The position numbers and the translations under genes were made by a program. DNA of 64,000 nt. Origin: Thalassotalea algicola (GTDB taxonomy: Bacteria; Pseudomonadota; Gammaproteobacteria; Enterobacterales; Alteromonadaceae). Below are positions 17,073 to 25,887 of this stretch, in pieces; within the stretch, counting starts at the first letter, position 1, and the number at the start of each line of letters is the position of its first letter. Under the pieces are notes generated by a model. The model worked only from the letters and a program-made list of their open reading frames with translations. It did no database searches and was not told the DNA's origin. The stretch covers positions 1 to 64,000 of the forward strand of contig NZ_JABBXH010000002.1 of assembly GCF_012932965.1 (NCBI RefSeq), given 5' to 3'.

Positions 17073-18284
17073 ATGCGTACTCTTCTATTTTTCTTTGCAA
17101 TTATTGGATGCTTGTTAAGTATAAATACCATAGCTGCAAGTAATGAACGATTCCAGTTAGCAAGCAAATGTCCGCCAAGTTTTGAGTTAACTAATGCTGG
17201 TGTTTGTCGATTAGTTAATCGGTATCAGTTCTATGATTCAGTGCAAGGTCGTGGCGTAGGAGGGACACAAACTTCTCTGCCTGAACATCGGGATGGATTT
17301 TCGCCTGCCCAAATAGATTTAGGCCGTTATTTGTTTTTCGACCCTGCACTGTCAAAAGACGGATCTGTTTCCTGTGCAAGTTGTCATCAACCCGATAAAG
17401 GTTTTAGTGATGACTTAGATCGCAGTATTGGTATCACGGGTGAAAAAGTAGCCCGTTCGGCGCCAACATTATGGAATGTTGCGTTTTTAGATAAGTTTTT
17501 CTGGGATGCTAGGGCAAACACGTTAGAACAACAGGCTGCCGGCCCACTTTTCGATCCAATGGAAATGGGTAACTCCCCAGAGCAGCTATTGTCGACACTT
17601 GCAGATAATAAGCATTATCCACGCATGTTTGCTCAAGCATTCCCAGATTCCAGTGAAATTAAGTTAGAAGATATCTATTTGGCGTTAACGGCTTTCCAAA
17701 CGTCATTGATTTCACTTAATAGCCGATATGATCAATACGCACATGGCTATCACGAGGCACTGACTGAAAAGGAACAACAAGGGCATAATATTTTTCGTTC
17801 ATTTGTCGCTCGTTGTTCTGAATGCCACCAACCGCCGTTATTTACCAATAATCAAGTTGCCGTAATTGGTGTTGCAGAAGCCGAAGGTGTGCCTTTTGAT
17901 ATAGGTGCAGAAAAAACGTTTGAGGCTAAAAAACTCAGAGGTGGCTTTAAAGTGCCAACCTTAAGAAATATTGTCAAAACAGCTCCTTATATGCATGCAG
18001 GAAACTTTACTAAATTGAGAGATTCTGTGGAGTTTTATAACAAAGGTCGTGGTCATGCTGTACCTAAAAATGAAAAGTTACAACTGCATTGGCACATATG
18101 GGAACCAGAATTAACAGAAGAAGAATTGGATTTGATAGTTGAGTTTTTAGGGGCATTGACTGATGAAAGCTTAACTCCTGCAATTCCTAAAACAGTTCCA
18201 TCAGGTTTAGCGCCGATAGACGAAAAATATCAAGCTTCACAACAGAAAAATAATAATAACAACCAAAACCAGACATCAGAGTAG
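17073..18284 (+). CDS. Diheme cytochrome c peroxidase / MauG-like protein
   Basis: The 403-residue exported protein has two CxxCH heme sites, C101-H105 (CASCH) and C248-H252 (CSECH). The peroxidase landmarks are FFWDARANTLEQQAAGPL, then DPMEMG and FKVPTLRNIVKTAPYMHAG. Members either reduce H2O2 or, like MauG and MbnH, oxidise a residue in a partner protein. The sequence alone does not decide which. The chosen ATG begins a clear signal peptide and lies 4 bp after the cytochrome c stop. The frame is open further upstream, but that part overlaps the previous gene. The tail is Gln/Asn-rich. Confidence 0.88.
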   Translation: MRTLLFFFAIIGCLLSINTIAASNERFQLASKCPPSFELTNAGVCRLVNRYQFYDSVQGRGVGGTQTSLPEHRDGFSPAQIDLGRYLFFDPALSKDGSVSCASCHQPDKGFSDDLDRSIGITGEKVARSAPTLWNVAFLDKFFWDARANTLEQQAAGPLFDPMEMGNSPEQLLSTLADNKHYPRMFAQAFPDSSEIKLEDIYLALTAFQTSLISLNSRYDQYAHGYHEALTEKEQQGHNIFRSFVARCSECHQPPLFTNNQVAVIGVAEAEGVPFDIGAEKTFEAKKLRGGFKVPTLRNIVKTAPYMHAGNFTKLRDSVEFYNKGRGHAVPKNEKLQLHWHIWEPELTEEELDLIVEFLGALTDESLTPAIPKTVPSGLAPIDEKYQASQQKNNNNNQNQTSE

Positions 18285-18300
18285 AGGGTCGGAGATCAAT

Positions 18301-19809
18301 ATGAATAAAGTATTAGGCATTATTTTAATTGCCATTGCATTTGCCGTAGGCATGTACTTTGGAGGAGGCAGTGGCTCTCCGGTAATAACTGCCAGCTCGG
18401 GTGGGGCTAGTTATTCTGGTGGTTATGACAAAAGCCAAGATAGTAGTCAGTCAGCAACTAAGTCAGCTGTAGTACAACGTACAACTGAAGGTGTCACCCA
18501 TGTTGTCAATGATGGCGAATCTATTATGGATGCTGTTAAGGCTGCAAACCCAGGAGATACTATTCAAGTAATGCCAGGCACTTATCACGAAACCGTGTAT
18601 ATCGATAAAGATGACATTCGAATTATAGGTGTTATCCAAGAAGGTAAACGCGCGACAATGGATGGCCAAGGTAAATTAAACGACGCTATTCTTTATTCAG
18701 GTAATAACATTGTTGTACAAAACATGTTGATTACTAAATATAAAGGCAATGCCATTATGGGGCAGGCCGGAAATAACTTTGAAATACGTGATAATGTTAT
18801 TGTAGACACAGGTGTGTACGGTATTTTTCCTCAACTAGGTAAAAACGGTATTGTTGAAGGGAATGTTATTTCAGGTATTGAAGATGCAGCCATTTACGTT
18901 GGCATGAGTGACAATATTCATGTGTCGCGCAACGAAGTGTTTGATTCAGTAGCCGGTATTGAAATTGAAAACTCTCGCCACGCTATCGTTGAAAACAACT
19001 ATGTTCACGATAATACCGGTGGCGTTTTAGCATTTATTACACCTGGTTTACCAATTAAAACAACGTTTGATGTCATTATTCGTGACAACTTTATTGTGAA
19101 CAATAACACCGCTAACTTTGGTGCGCCAGGCTCTACCGTAGCAGGTATTCCTGCGGGTACGGGTATTCTGATTATGGCTGCTGATGAAGTCATTGTTGAA
19201 GATAACATCATTACTGGGAATAAAACGGCAGGCATTATTATAACCGACCATGAAAATGCGCCGAATACGACGATTGATCCAGGAGCTGACTCTAAGCCTG
19301 ACAGAGTGATGATTTTAAACAATCTTATGATGAATAATGGTTATGACACGATTGATGAAGCAAAGGCGTTAATGCTAACTGAGTTTAAACAAGGTAATCC
19401 TGATATTTTACGTGTTGGTACAAGCCGTGATAGTTGTATTATCAATCGTCACCGTTATGTGACTGTCGGTGTCAACGATTGGAAAGAGTGTGAGTTCTCA
19501 AATACTGATGCCATCGATAGCTATATTTTAGATGAGCCAGTACCACCAAGAGAAATCAAAGGTAGTGAAAAAGGTAAAATTGCATATCTAGGTATTTGTA
19601 CTGGTTGCCATACTTATACTGGCAGAATGATAGGTCCTCCTGTACAAATTATTCAAGCACTATATATGGATAACCCGCAAGGCTTAGCTGACTATATTGC
19701 CAGCCCAGTTAAAAAGCGTGAAGACTATCCTGAAATGCCACCGCAAAACTACCTAGATGAGGAAACTCGTTTAGCGGTAGCTAAATATATGCTATCGAGA
19801 AAAGACTAA
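18301..19809 (+). CDS. Right-handed beta-helix protein fused to a cytochrome c domain
   Basis: The 502-residue protein begins with a membrane anchor or signal (about residues 4-20) and a Gly/Ser-rich linker. Residues about 70-345 are parallel beta-helix repeats of the NosD/pectate-lyase type (ENNYVHDN, VEDNIITGN, VSRNEVFDS). A C-terminal cytochrome c domain has CTGCH at 433-437 and a candidate axial Met in PEMPPQNY. I recall an uncharacterised family pairing such helices with diheme cytochromes in marine bacteria, but function is unknown. Here the cytochrome is fused on. It lies 16 bp after the peroxidase-like gene and ends the operon. Confidence 0.85.
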   Translation: MNKVLGIILIAIAFAVGMYFGGGSGSPVITASSGGASYSGGYDKSQDSSQSATKSAVVQRTTEGVTHVVNDGESIMDAVKAANPGDTIQVMPGTYHETVYIDKDDIRIIGVIQEGKRATMDGQGKLNDAILYSGNNIVVQNMLITKYKGNAIMGQAGNNFEIRDNVIVDTGVYGIFPQLGKNGIVEGNVISGIEDAAIYVGMSDNIHVSRNEVFDSVAGIEIENSRHAIVENNYVHDNTGGVLAFITPGLPIKTTFDVIIRDNFIVNNNTANFGAPGSTVAGIPAGTGILIMAADEVIVEDNIITGNKTAGIIITDHENAPNTTIDPGADSKPDRVMILNNLMMNNGYDTIDEAKALMLTEFKQGNPDILRVGTSRDSCIINRHRYVTVGVNDWKECEFSNTDAIDSYILDEPVPPREIKGSEKGKIAYLGICTGCHTYTGRMIGPPVQIIQALYMDNPQGLADYIASPVKKREDYPEMPPQNYLDEETRLAVAKYMLSRKD

Positions 19810-19829
19810 TTTGGGTGACTTTAATTAAG

Positions 19830-19857
19830 AAAGCCAGCTATATGCTGGCTTTTTTGT
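19830..19857 (+). terminator. Rho-independent terminator closing the cytochrome operon
   Basis: AAAGCCAGC and GCTGGCTTT pair around a 5-nt loop and run into TTTTTG. It ends the three-gene operon 20 bp after the beta-helix gene. Confidence 0.92.
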
Positions 19858-20087
19858 TAGTGGCAATAACATCTGGTGCTAATTCATTTTAAAAAATCAT
19901 TTTTCTGCAATAATTAATGTAATCAGCAATTGATATGTTATTGGCCAGTTAATATGTTGCTACGATGTTAATTGTAACTAACTTATGCGCTAATTAGTTG
20001 ACAAGCTTGGCGAAATAGCTATAAAAGTAGTAACCTCAAGTTACAAACACGCAACAAGAAACTTCACATTGGAGTGAAAAGACCTTT

Positions 20088-21674
20088 ATGAGCAAGATGT
20101 TTGACTACAACAATAAACTTAGCCGTCGAGTACTTGGCTATATTTTGTTATGTAGTATTTTTCTTTCTCTTGTCTCGACAGGCTTGCAGCTGTTTGCAGA
20201 TTATAGCGATGATATTGAAAGTTTAGAGCAACGCTTTAATAACATTGAAACTAGCTACATTCCCTCTATGGCTACTAGTTTATGGGATTTTAATAAACCA
20301 TTAATGGAGCAACAAATTAAAGGGATTGTGGACCTACCGGACATTTCTTACGTAAAAGTTGTTACCGACCTTGGTAACGAGCATGAATTTGGTGACAAAT
20401 CCGTTATTGCTCAGCGAATTTTTGAAGAATATAAGATTATCTACGGTGATAACGAAATAGGTGTTCTTCAAGTTTATGCAAATTACGATGATATTTACCA
20501 AAGGTTATGGCAAAAAGCGGGTTTTATCATTACCTCAGAGTTTATCAAAATATTCATAGTTGCTTTTGTTATTATGTTTGTGGTGCATTGGTTAGTTACT
20601 CGTCATATATACCACATCACTAGTTATGCGCAGCAGTTAGCAACTGATAATTTAGATTTAAGCTTAAGCTTGGAAAATCGACCTGATTCAAAAGATGAGT
20701 TAGATTTTCTTGTAGATGCCATTAATAAAATGCGTCAACAAATTCAAAGTGACATTGTTAAATTAGAAGACGCTGAAAATGCTTTGCTGAAATTAAATGG
20801 TGAGCTTGAAGTTAAAGTCTTTGACCGGACAGCCAAACTTGAAGAGAGCAATCATCAGTTAAAACAATCGTTAGACGACTTAACACTAGCAAAAGATCAG
20901 TTAGTGCAGTCAGAGAAAATGGCTTCACTTGGTCAATTAGTTGCAGGTGTTGCACACGAGGTAAATACGCCGCTTGGTATTTGTGTTACTTCAATTACCG
21001 CATTGAAAGAAAAAGTTGATGCCCTTAAAAAAGCTGTTAACGATCAGGAGCTTACTAAGTCGCAACTTTCTGAAACGCTTGATTTATTGACAGAGTATCA
21101 ACAAATTATCGAGCGAAGCCTTGATAAATCTGTTGAATTGATTCGTGGCTTTAAATCTGTAGCGGTAGAACAACATACCGACCCTGAACTTAAAATTAAT
21201 TTAGCTCAACACGTTAATGATGTGGTTAATACAGTACGCACCATGTTTAAGCGTAAAAAGTATCATATTAAAATTGAACTAGATGAAGAGTTTGAGTTTG
21301 TTACCTTTCCAAGTGCTTGGAACCAGATTTTGACAAACTTTCTAATGAATTCACATATTCACGGTTTTGAAGGGCGTGACGAAGGCGATATCTCTATCAA
21401 GTTCAGTGAAAATAACGGTTATCTAACCTTACTTTATCAAGACAATGGTAATGGTATTAGTGCTGAAGTTAAGAAAACTATTTTCGACCCATTTGTTACT
21501 ACTAAACGTGGGCAGGGCGGTTCTGGTCTTGGTTTAAATATAGTATTTAATCTAGTTAATACTAAGCTTGGTGGCACCATAACTTGCCCTGATGTAGACG
21601 ACGGCTGTTGTTTTAAGGTAAAAGTGCCAATTGCATTTGTTCAAAACGCTTCACCATCAAAAAACTTTGCCTAA
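20088..21674 (+). CDS. Membrane sensor histidine kinase with HAMP domain
   Basis: The 528-residue protein has a first membrane helix near residues 15-35, a periplasmic sensor region of about 115 residues, a second helix near 150-170 and a HAMP linker. A coiled coil leads to the dimerisation box EKMASLGQLVAGVAHEVNTP with phospho-acceptor His290. The ATPase domain follows (NQILTNFLMNSHIHG; GSGLGLNIV). No response regulator lies next to it, so its partner is elsewhere. The kinase core resembles the one at 39613. It is preceded by GGAG and separated from the cytochrome operon by a terminator. Confidence 0.92.
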   Translation: MSKMFDYNNKLSRRVLGYILLCSIFLSLVSTGLQLFADYSDDIESLEQRFNNIETSYIPSMATSLWDFNKPLMEQQIKGIVDLPDISYVKVVTDLGNEHEFGDKSVIAQRIFEEYKIIYGDNEIGVLQVYANYDDIYQRLWQKAGFIITSEFIKIFIVAFVIMFVVHWLVTRHIYHITSYAQQLATDNLDLSLSLENRPDSKDELDFLVDAINKMRQQIQSDIVKLEDAENALLKLNGELEVKVFDRTAKLEESNHQLKQSLDDLTLAKDQLVQSEKMASLGQLVAGVAHEVNTPLGICVTSITALKEKVDALKKAVNDQELTKSQLSETLDLLTEYQQIIERSLDKSVELIRGFKSVAVEQHTDPELKINLAQHVNDVVNTVRTMFKRKKYHIKIELDEEFEFVTFPSAWNQILTNFLMNSHIHGFEGRDEGDISIKFSENNGYLTLLYQDNGNGISAEVKKTIFDPFVTTKRGQGGSGLGLNIVFNLVNTKLGGTITCPDVDDGCCFKVKVPIAFVQNASPSKNFA

Positions 21675-21680
21675 AAGCCG

Positions 21681-22955
21681 TTAATTAAAGCGGCTTATAT
21701 CATAAGGCGATACATCTATATCGGTTGCCTGGTTATCCATTAATTGCCCAATAAGCTTTGCAGTTATTGCACCTTGCGTTAAACCTAAATGGTGATGACC
21801 AACGGCGAAATATATATGATCATGATTCGTTGCCTGACAGATAACCGGTAATGAATCTGGAAGTGATGGGCGTGGCCCCATCCAGCGACTATCCTGATTG
21901 CGCTCGCTTGGCAAGTTATTAATAATCTCTTTGGCGTGATGCAACAATGGCTGTGCTCTTTGATAATTAGCGTTTTGTGTTAACGCAGCATATTCAACAG
22001 TACCAGCAAGTCTTAAACCATTAGCCATAGGCGTCATAATAAACTTTCTCTCACTCGAGGTTACTGGGCGTGAAAGTGAATTGTGATGTGCTAATTCTAC
22101 ATGATAGCCACGCTCTGCTTGCATTGGTAAATGGTACCCCAACTGTTTCAATAGTGGCTTTGACCAAGCACCGCTTGCAACCACAGCATGATCAAATATT
22201 AACGTTTGATTGTCACTGGTTATATGAACCTGCATGCCAGATTGCTCAATACTATTTACTTCACCTTTTAAATACTGCATTCCTTTTTCATTAGCAAGCT
22301 CGGTGAGCTTGAAACAAAGTTGGTGTGGTTCAATTGTGTGCCCAACATCAGGAAAAAATAGTGCATACTTAATATTGTCACTTAACTCTGGCTCAAGTTC
22401 TCTGCATTGCTCTTGGTTATAAAGAGAAACATTAACTCCCGCATCTTGAAACCGTTGTTGTGTCTGTTTGATTTCTGGTAATGGTGTGCCTTCAAATACT
22501 AGTAGTGCGCCTTTGTTTTCTAGCAGCTCTTCGCAATTAGCCGCTTTTAGCAATGGCTTATAATAATCAATGGCATGTAAGTTTAGTGCCTTTAGCGCTT
22601 CGGCACTTTTTTTCGCGGCATTAGGGCGCATATTAAAAATAAATTGCAGAAACCAAGGCAGCGCTTTGATTAACTGGCTAGGCGAAACTGTTACTGGGCC
22701 TAATGGATCCAAAAGCATTTTAGGTAACTGCTTTAGCATACTGGCTTGTGCTAGCGGAAACACTTGCTCGGTAGCAAAGTGACCTGCGTTACCTTTTGAG
22801 CAGCCTTCACCAATTCCTTGTTTATCAAACAACGTGACATTATAGCCACGTGATTGAAGTTCAAGCGCGCAGTTAATACCGATAATACCAGCGCCAATAA
22901 CAGCAACAGTTTGTACTTTTGCTTCAGGTGATGTCGAATTTTTTGATTGATTCAT
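21681..22955 (-). CDS. D-hydroxyproline dehydrogenase-like FAD oxidoreductase (DadA family)
   Basis: The 424-residue flavoprotein has the dinucleotide-binding loop VAVIGAGIIGINCALELQSR at about residues 17-36 and the DadA-type segment GEGCSKGNAGHFATE. The C-terminal YFAVGHHHLGLTQGAITAKL closes the FAD site. The family oxidises D-amino acids. Divergence from a 4-hydroxyproline epimerase indicates cis-4-hydroxy-D-proline as substrate, giving pyrroline-4-hydroxy-2-carboxylate. The 205-bp divergent region holds a GTATAC palindrome likely bound by the GntR regulator. A general D-amino acid role cannot be excluded. Confidence 0.82.
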   Translation of the reverse strand: MNQSKNSTSPEAKVQTVAVIGAGIIGINCALELQSRGYNVTLFDKQGIGEGCSKGNAGHFATEQVFPLAQASMLKQLPKMLLDPLGPVTVSPSQLIKALPWFLQFIFNMRPNAAKKSAEALKALNLHAIDYYKPLLKAANCEELLENKGALLVFEGTPLPEIKQTQQRFQDAGVNVSLYNQEQCRELEPELSDNIKYALFFPDVGHTIEPHQLCFKLTELANEKGMQYLKGEVNSIEQSGMQVHITSDNQTLIFDHAVVASGAWSKPLLKQLGYHLPMQAERGYHVELAHHNSLSRPVTSSERKFIMTPMANGLRLAGTVEYAALTQNANYQRAQPLLHHAKEIINNLPSERNQDSRWMGPRPSLPDSLPVICQATNHDHIYFAVGHHHLGLTQGAITAKLIGQLMDNQATDIDVSPYDISRFN

Positions 22956-23081
22956 ATATAAAATTCTTTTGGTTAACTATCCGTTTCTATAGTAATTTGC
23001 TGCTTTTATACGAGTGATAATTGGTTAATAATCACAGTGCGTAGTAAATTTTTATTAATCAGTACTTGTCTGAGAGTTAAA

Positions 23082-23093
23082 ATTGTATACAAT
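23082..23093. promoter_or_regulatory. Candidate GntR operator, perfect 12-bp palindrome
   Basis: ATTGTATACAAT is a perfect palindrome in the divergent region between the dehydrogenase and the epimerase, 68 bp before the epimerase start. GTATAC cores flanked by A/T are common among FCD-type GntR operators. A 10-of-12 match occurs at the start of the GntR gene (25894-25905). Confidence 0.6.
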
Positions 23094-23160
23094 ATCCCGA
23101 ACTGTTTCCAGCATTGATTCTCTCAATGTTGATTTTTAATGAAAGAGAAAGATTAACTCT

Positions 23161-24174
23161 ATGATTAAAGGTACATTCTTTTGTCTTGACGCTCATACTT
23201 GTGGTAATCCGGTAAGGTTGGTGACCAATGGCCATCCTAATCTTATTGGTGAAACAATGAGTGAAAAGCGACAGCATTTTTTAAACGAATTCGATTGGAT
23301 TCGAAAAGGGCTAATGTTTGAGCCTAGAGGACACGATATGATGTCGGGCTCTTTTTTGTACCCGCCATGCAGCGAAAATGCTGATGCTGCCATTTTGTTC
23401 ATTGAAACTTCTGGCTGCTTGCCGATGTGTGGACACGGCACTATAGGCACAGTAACAGCAGCAATTGAACACGGTTTAATTTCACCTAAGGTGCCGGGTC
23501 AATTAACGCTTGATGTGCCAGCTGGTCAGATTAACGTTGAATATCAGCAGCAGGGCGAGAAGGTCAGCAGCGTTAAAATATATAATGTACCAGCTTATTT
23601 AGCTCATCAGGGTATAGAAATTGACGTGCCTGAACTTGGACGTTTAATTGTGGATGTTGCATATGGCGGTAATTATTATGTAATTGTTGAGCCGCAAGAA
23701 AACTTTCCTGGTATTGAACATTGGACAGCTCAGCAGTTATTACATTGGTCTCCTATCATTCGTGACATCGTAAGCAGTGCGGTTAACTGCATTCATCCTG
23801 AAGACCCGACGGTTAACGGTGTTAGCCATTTACTTTGGACAGGAACACCTAAAAAAGAAAGTTCGGTAGCAGCAAATGCAGTGTTTTATGGTGATAAGGC
23901 GATTGATCGTTCTCCTTGTGGTACCGGCACTAGCGCAAGAATGGCGCAGTTGTTTGCAAAAGGTAAATTAAGCGTTGGGCAGCCATTTGTGCATGAAAGC
24001 TATATTGGTAGCCAATTTACCGGTTGCGTTGAAGGTACTGTTGAAGTTGATACTCCCCAAGGAAAAATAACTGCAATTAAACCTAGCATCGAAGGCTGGG
24101 CGCATGTGTTTGGCAAAAACTGTATCACGATTGATGATGAAGACCCTTACGCATTTGGTTTTACGGTTAAATAA
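23161..24174 (+). CDS. 4-hydroxyproline 2-epimerase (proline racemase superfamily)
   Basis: The 337-residue enzyme has both catalytic cysteines of true racemases/epimerases, in LPMCGHGTIGT and SPCGTGTSARMA. A Cys rather than Thr or Ser at the second site argues against the dehydratase branch. It interconverts trans-4-hydroxy-L-proline and cis-4-hydroxy-D-proline, the first step of hydroxyproline breakdown. The flanking dehydrogenase and semialdehyde dehydrogenase genes support this over plain proline racemase. A purine-rich ribosome-binding site (AAGAGAAAGA) precedes the ATG. Confidence 0.9.
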   Translation: MIKGTFFCLDAHTCGNPVRLVTNGHPNLIGETMSEKRQHFLNEFDWIRKGLMFEPRGHDMMSGSFLYPPCSENADAAILFIETSGCLPMCGHGTIGTVTAAIEHGLISPKVPGQLTLDVPAGQINVEYQQQGEKVSSVKIYNVPAYLAHQGIEIDVPELGRLIVDVAYGGNYYVIVEPQENFPGIEHWTAQQLLHWSPIIRDIVSSAVNCIHPEDPTVNGVSHLLWTGTPKKESSVAANAVFYGDKAIDRSPCGTGTSARMAQLFAKGKLSVGQPFVHESYIGSQFTGCVEGTVEVDTPQGKITAIKPSIEGWAHVFGKNCITIDDEDPYAFGFTVK

Positions 24175-24185
24175 ACCTTACTACG

Positions 24186-24209
24186 CTTAAGTTAGCTAAA
24201 TAACTTAAG
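24186..24209 (+). repeat. Perfect 9-bp inverted repeat between epimerase and dehydrogenase genes
   Basis: CTTAAGTTA and TAACTTAAG are separated by 6 nt in the 68-bp gap before the aldehyde dehydrogenase. There is no T-tract, so it is not a standard terminator. It could be an operator, or an RNA stem that adjusts expression within the operon. Confidence 0.6.
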
Positions 24210-24242
24210 TGTGTCACTTGAATAAATAACGTGGAAATAACA

Positions 24243-25766
24243 ATGGCAATTACAGGTAAAAATCTCATTGCTGGTCAGTGGACTGGCGAAACCCAAGAAG
24301 GCTTTGTTGCTTTTAACGCAGTATTAAATCAGCCCATGACAGATAAATTCGCTGATGCAAGCGAACAAGAAGTGGAGACTGCCATTACTCAGGCGCATCA
24401 GGCTTTCATTACATATAGCCAATTAACTGCAAATGAGCGAGCAAATTTCCTAGATACCATAGGCGAACAAATTATTGCGCTTGGCGATGAATTAATTGCA
24501 ACGGCAAGTGCAGAGACAGGGTTGCCAGTTGCTCGCATCACAGGTGAAAGAGGTCGAACAGTAGGCCAATTAGGTTTATTCGCTAATTTACTTCGCAGTG
24601 GTGAGTATCAAGGTATTATTGAACATGCTAACCCAACCCGTGAACCATTGCCTAAGCCAGATACTCGCCTAGGCTATTTACCAGTTGGTGTTGTGGCTGT
24701 CTTTGGTGCAAGTAACTTCCCGTTAGCGTTTTCAACTGCTGGTGGTGATACGGCGTCTGCCTTAGCTGCGGGCTGTCCTGTTGTTATGAAAGCGCATACG
24801 GCTCACCCTGCAACTGCAGAATTAGTGGCTCAAGCCATTTTAAAAGCGATAGAACTTTGTGATTTAGATAACGGTGTATTTTCTCTTATTCAAGGCGAGA
24901 ACTATGCAATTTCAAGCCAAATCGTAACTCACCCGCTTGTTAAAGCGGTCGGTTTTACAGGTTCTGAACGTGTAGGCATGATTTTGCAGCAGCAAATTAA
25001 TCAGCGCGCAGAGCCCATTCCGTTTTATGGTGAGCTTGGCAGTGTAAATCCGCAATTTGTCATGGCGAATAAACTAGCTGCTGATGCGTCAGAAATAGCG
25101 CAAGGTTTAGTTGCATCATTAATGATGGGCCAAGGGCAATTTTGCACTAGTCCAGGTATCTGGGTAGTTGTAGATGATGAAAACTACGCTACTTTTGAGC
25201 AGTCGGCCATTGAAGCAATTCAAACCCAACCAGCTGGCGTAATGCTAACACCTGGTATTCGTGAATGTTATCAAAGTACCGTTTCGCACTGGCAAAACTT
25301 AACAGGTGTTAAAATGCTAGCGGTGGGGCAACAAGGCGACGCTCATTTGTGTACCGCAGCCTTGTTTAGTACCGATATTGCAAATTTTATTGAAAACCCA
25401 GCACTTCAAGAAGAAGTATTTGGTTCATGTGCGTTAATCGTTAAATGTACTGATTTTGCTCAGATGCAACAGTTCGTCACACTGTTAAGAGGAAACCTTA
25501 CGGCAAGTATTCATGCAGTAGATGCCGATATTGAACAGGCAAGAGCGATTGCTCAGCCTCTTGCTCATAAAGTTGGTCGTTTAATTTACAATCAAATGCC
25601 AACAGGCGTGGAAGTGTGTGCGTCAATGAACCATGGTGGGCCGTTCCCAGCGTCTACTAACGTGCGCTCTACATCTGTTGGTAGTGAGGCAATAAAACGT
25701 TTCCAACGACCAATTTGTTATCAAAACATGCCTAAAGCGTTGTTACCAAGCCTACTTCAGGATTAA
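24243..25766 (+). CDS. 2,5-dioxovalerate (alpha-ketoglutarate semialdehyde) dehydrogenase
   Basis: The 507-residue aldehyde dehydrogenase keeps the catalytic Cys in GQGQFCTSPG and the general base Glu in YGELGSVNPQ. The segment GASNFPLAFSTAGGDTASAL and the C-terminal STNVRSTSVGSEAIKRFQRP are typical of the KGSADH group. It oxidises 2,5-dioxopentanoate to 2-oxoglutarate, the last step of hydroxyproline degradation. The ATG at 24243 is preferred; an in-frame GTG at 24231 would add four residues but overlaps the likely ribosome-binding site. A strong terminator follows. Confidence 0.9.
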   Translation: MAITGKNLIAGQWTGETQEGFVAFNAVLNQPMTDKFADASEQEVETAITQAHQAFITYSQLTANERANFLDTIGEQIIALGDELIATASAETGLPVARITGERGRTVGQLGLFANLLRSGEYQGIIEHANPTREPLPKPDTRLGYLPVGVVAVFGASNFPLAFSTAGGDTASALAAGCPVVMKAHTAHPATAELVAQAILKAIELCDLDNGVFSLIQGENYAISSQIVTHPLVKAVGFTGSERVGMILQQQINQRAEPIPFYGELGSVNPQFVMANKLAADASEIAQGLVASLMMGQGQFCTSPGIWVVVDDENYATFEQSAIEAIQTQPAGVMLTPGIRECYQSTVSHWQNLTGVKMLAVGQQGDAHLCTAALFSTDIANFIENPALQEEVFGSCALIVKCTDFAQMQQFVTLLRGNLTASIHAVDADIEQARAIAQPLAHKVGRLIYNQMPTGVEVCASMNHGGPFPASTNVRSTSVGSEAIKRFQRPICYQNMPKALLPSLLQD

Positions 25767-25786
25767 CGCTAACTTAGGTTAAGTAC

Positions 25787-25825
25787 AAGAGCATTAATTT
25801 ATATGATTAATGCTCTTTTTTCGTT
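25787..25825 (+). terminator. Rho-independent terminator after the semialdehyde dehydrogenase
   Basis: AAGAGCATTAAT and ATTAATGCTCTT pair perfectly around a 7-nt loop and continue into a T-rich run. It separates the catabolic genes from the GntR gene. Confidence 0.92.
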
Positions 25826-25887
25826 TTTGGGGTTTGCATTCTAAATACAATCTCTATAATAACCGCACTTAACTTAGGAATATCAGT

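Noticed and set aside
19005..19322. 105-codon minus-strand frame inside the beta-helix gene
   Set aside because: Antisense of repetitive beta-helix codons, with no family features.
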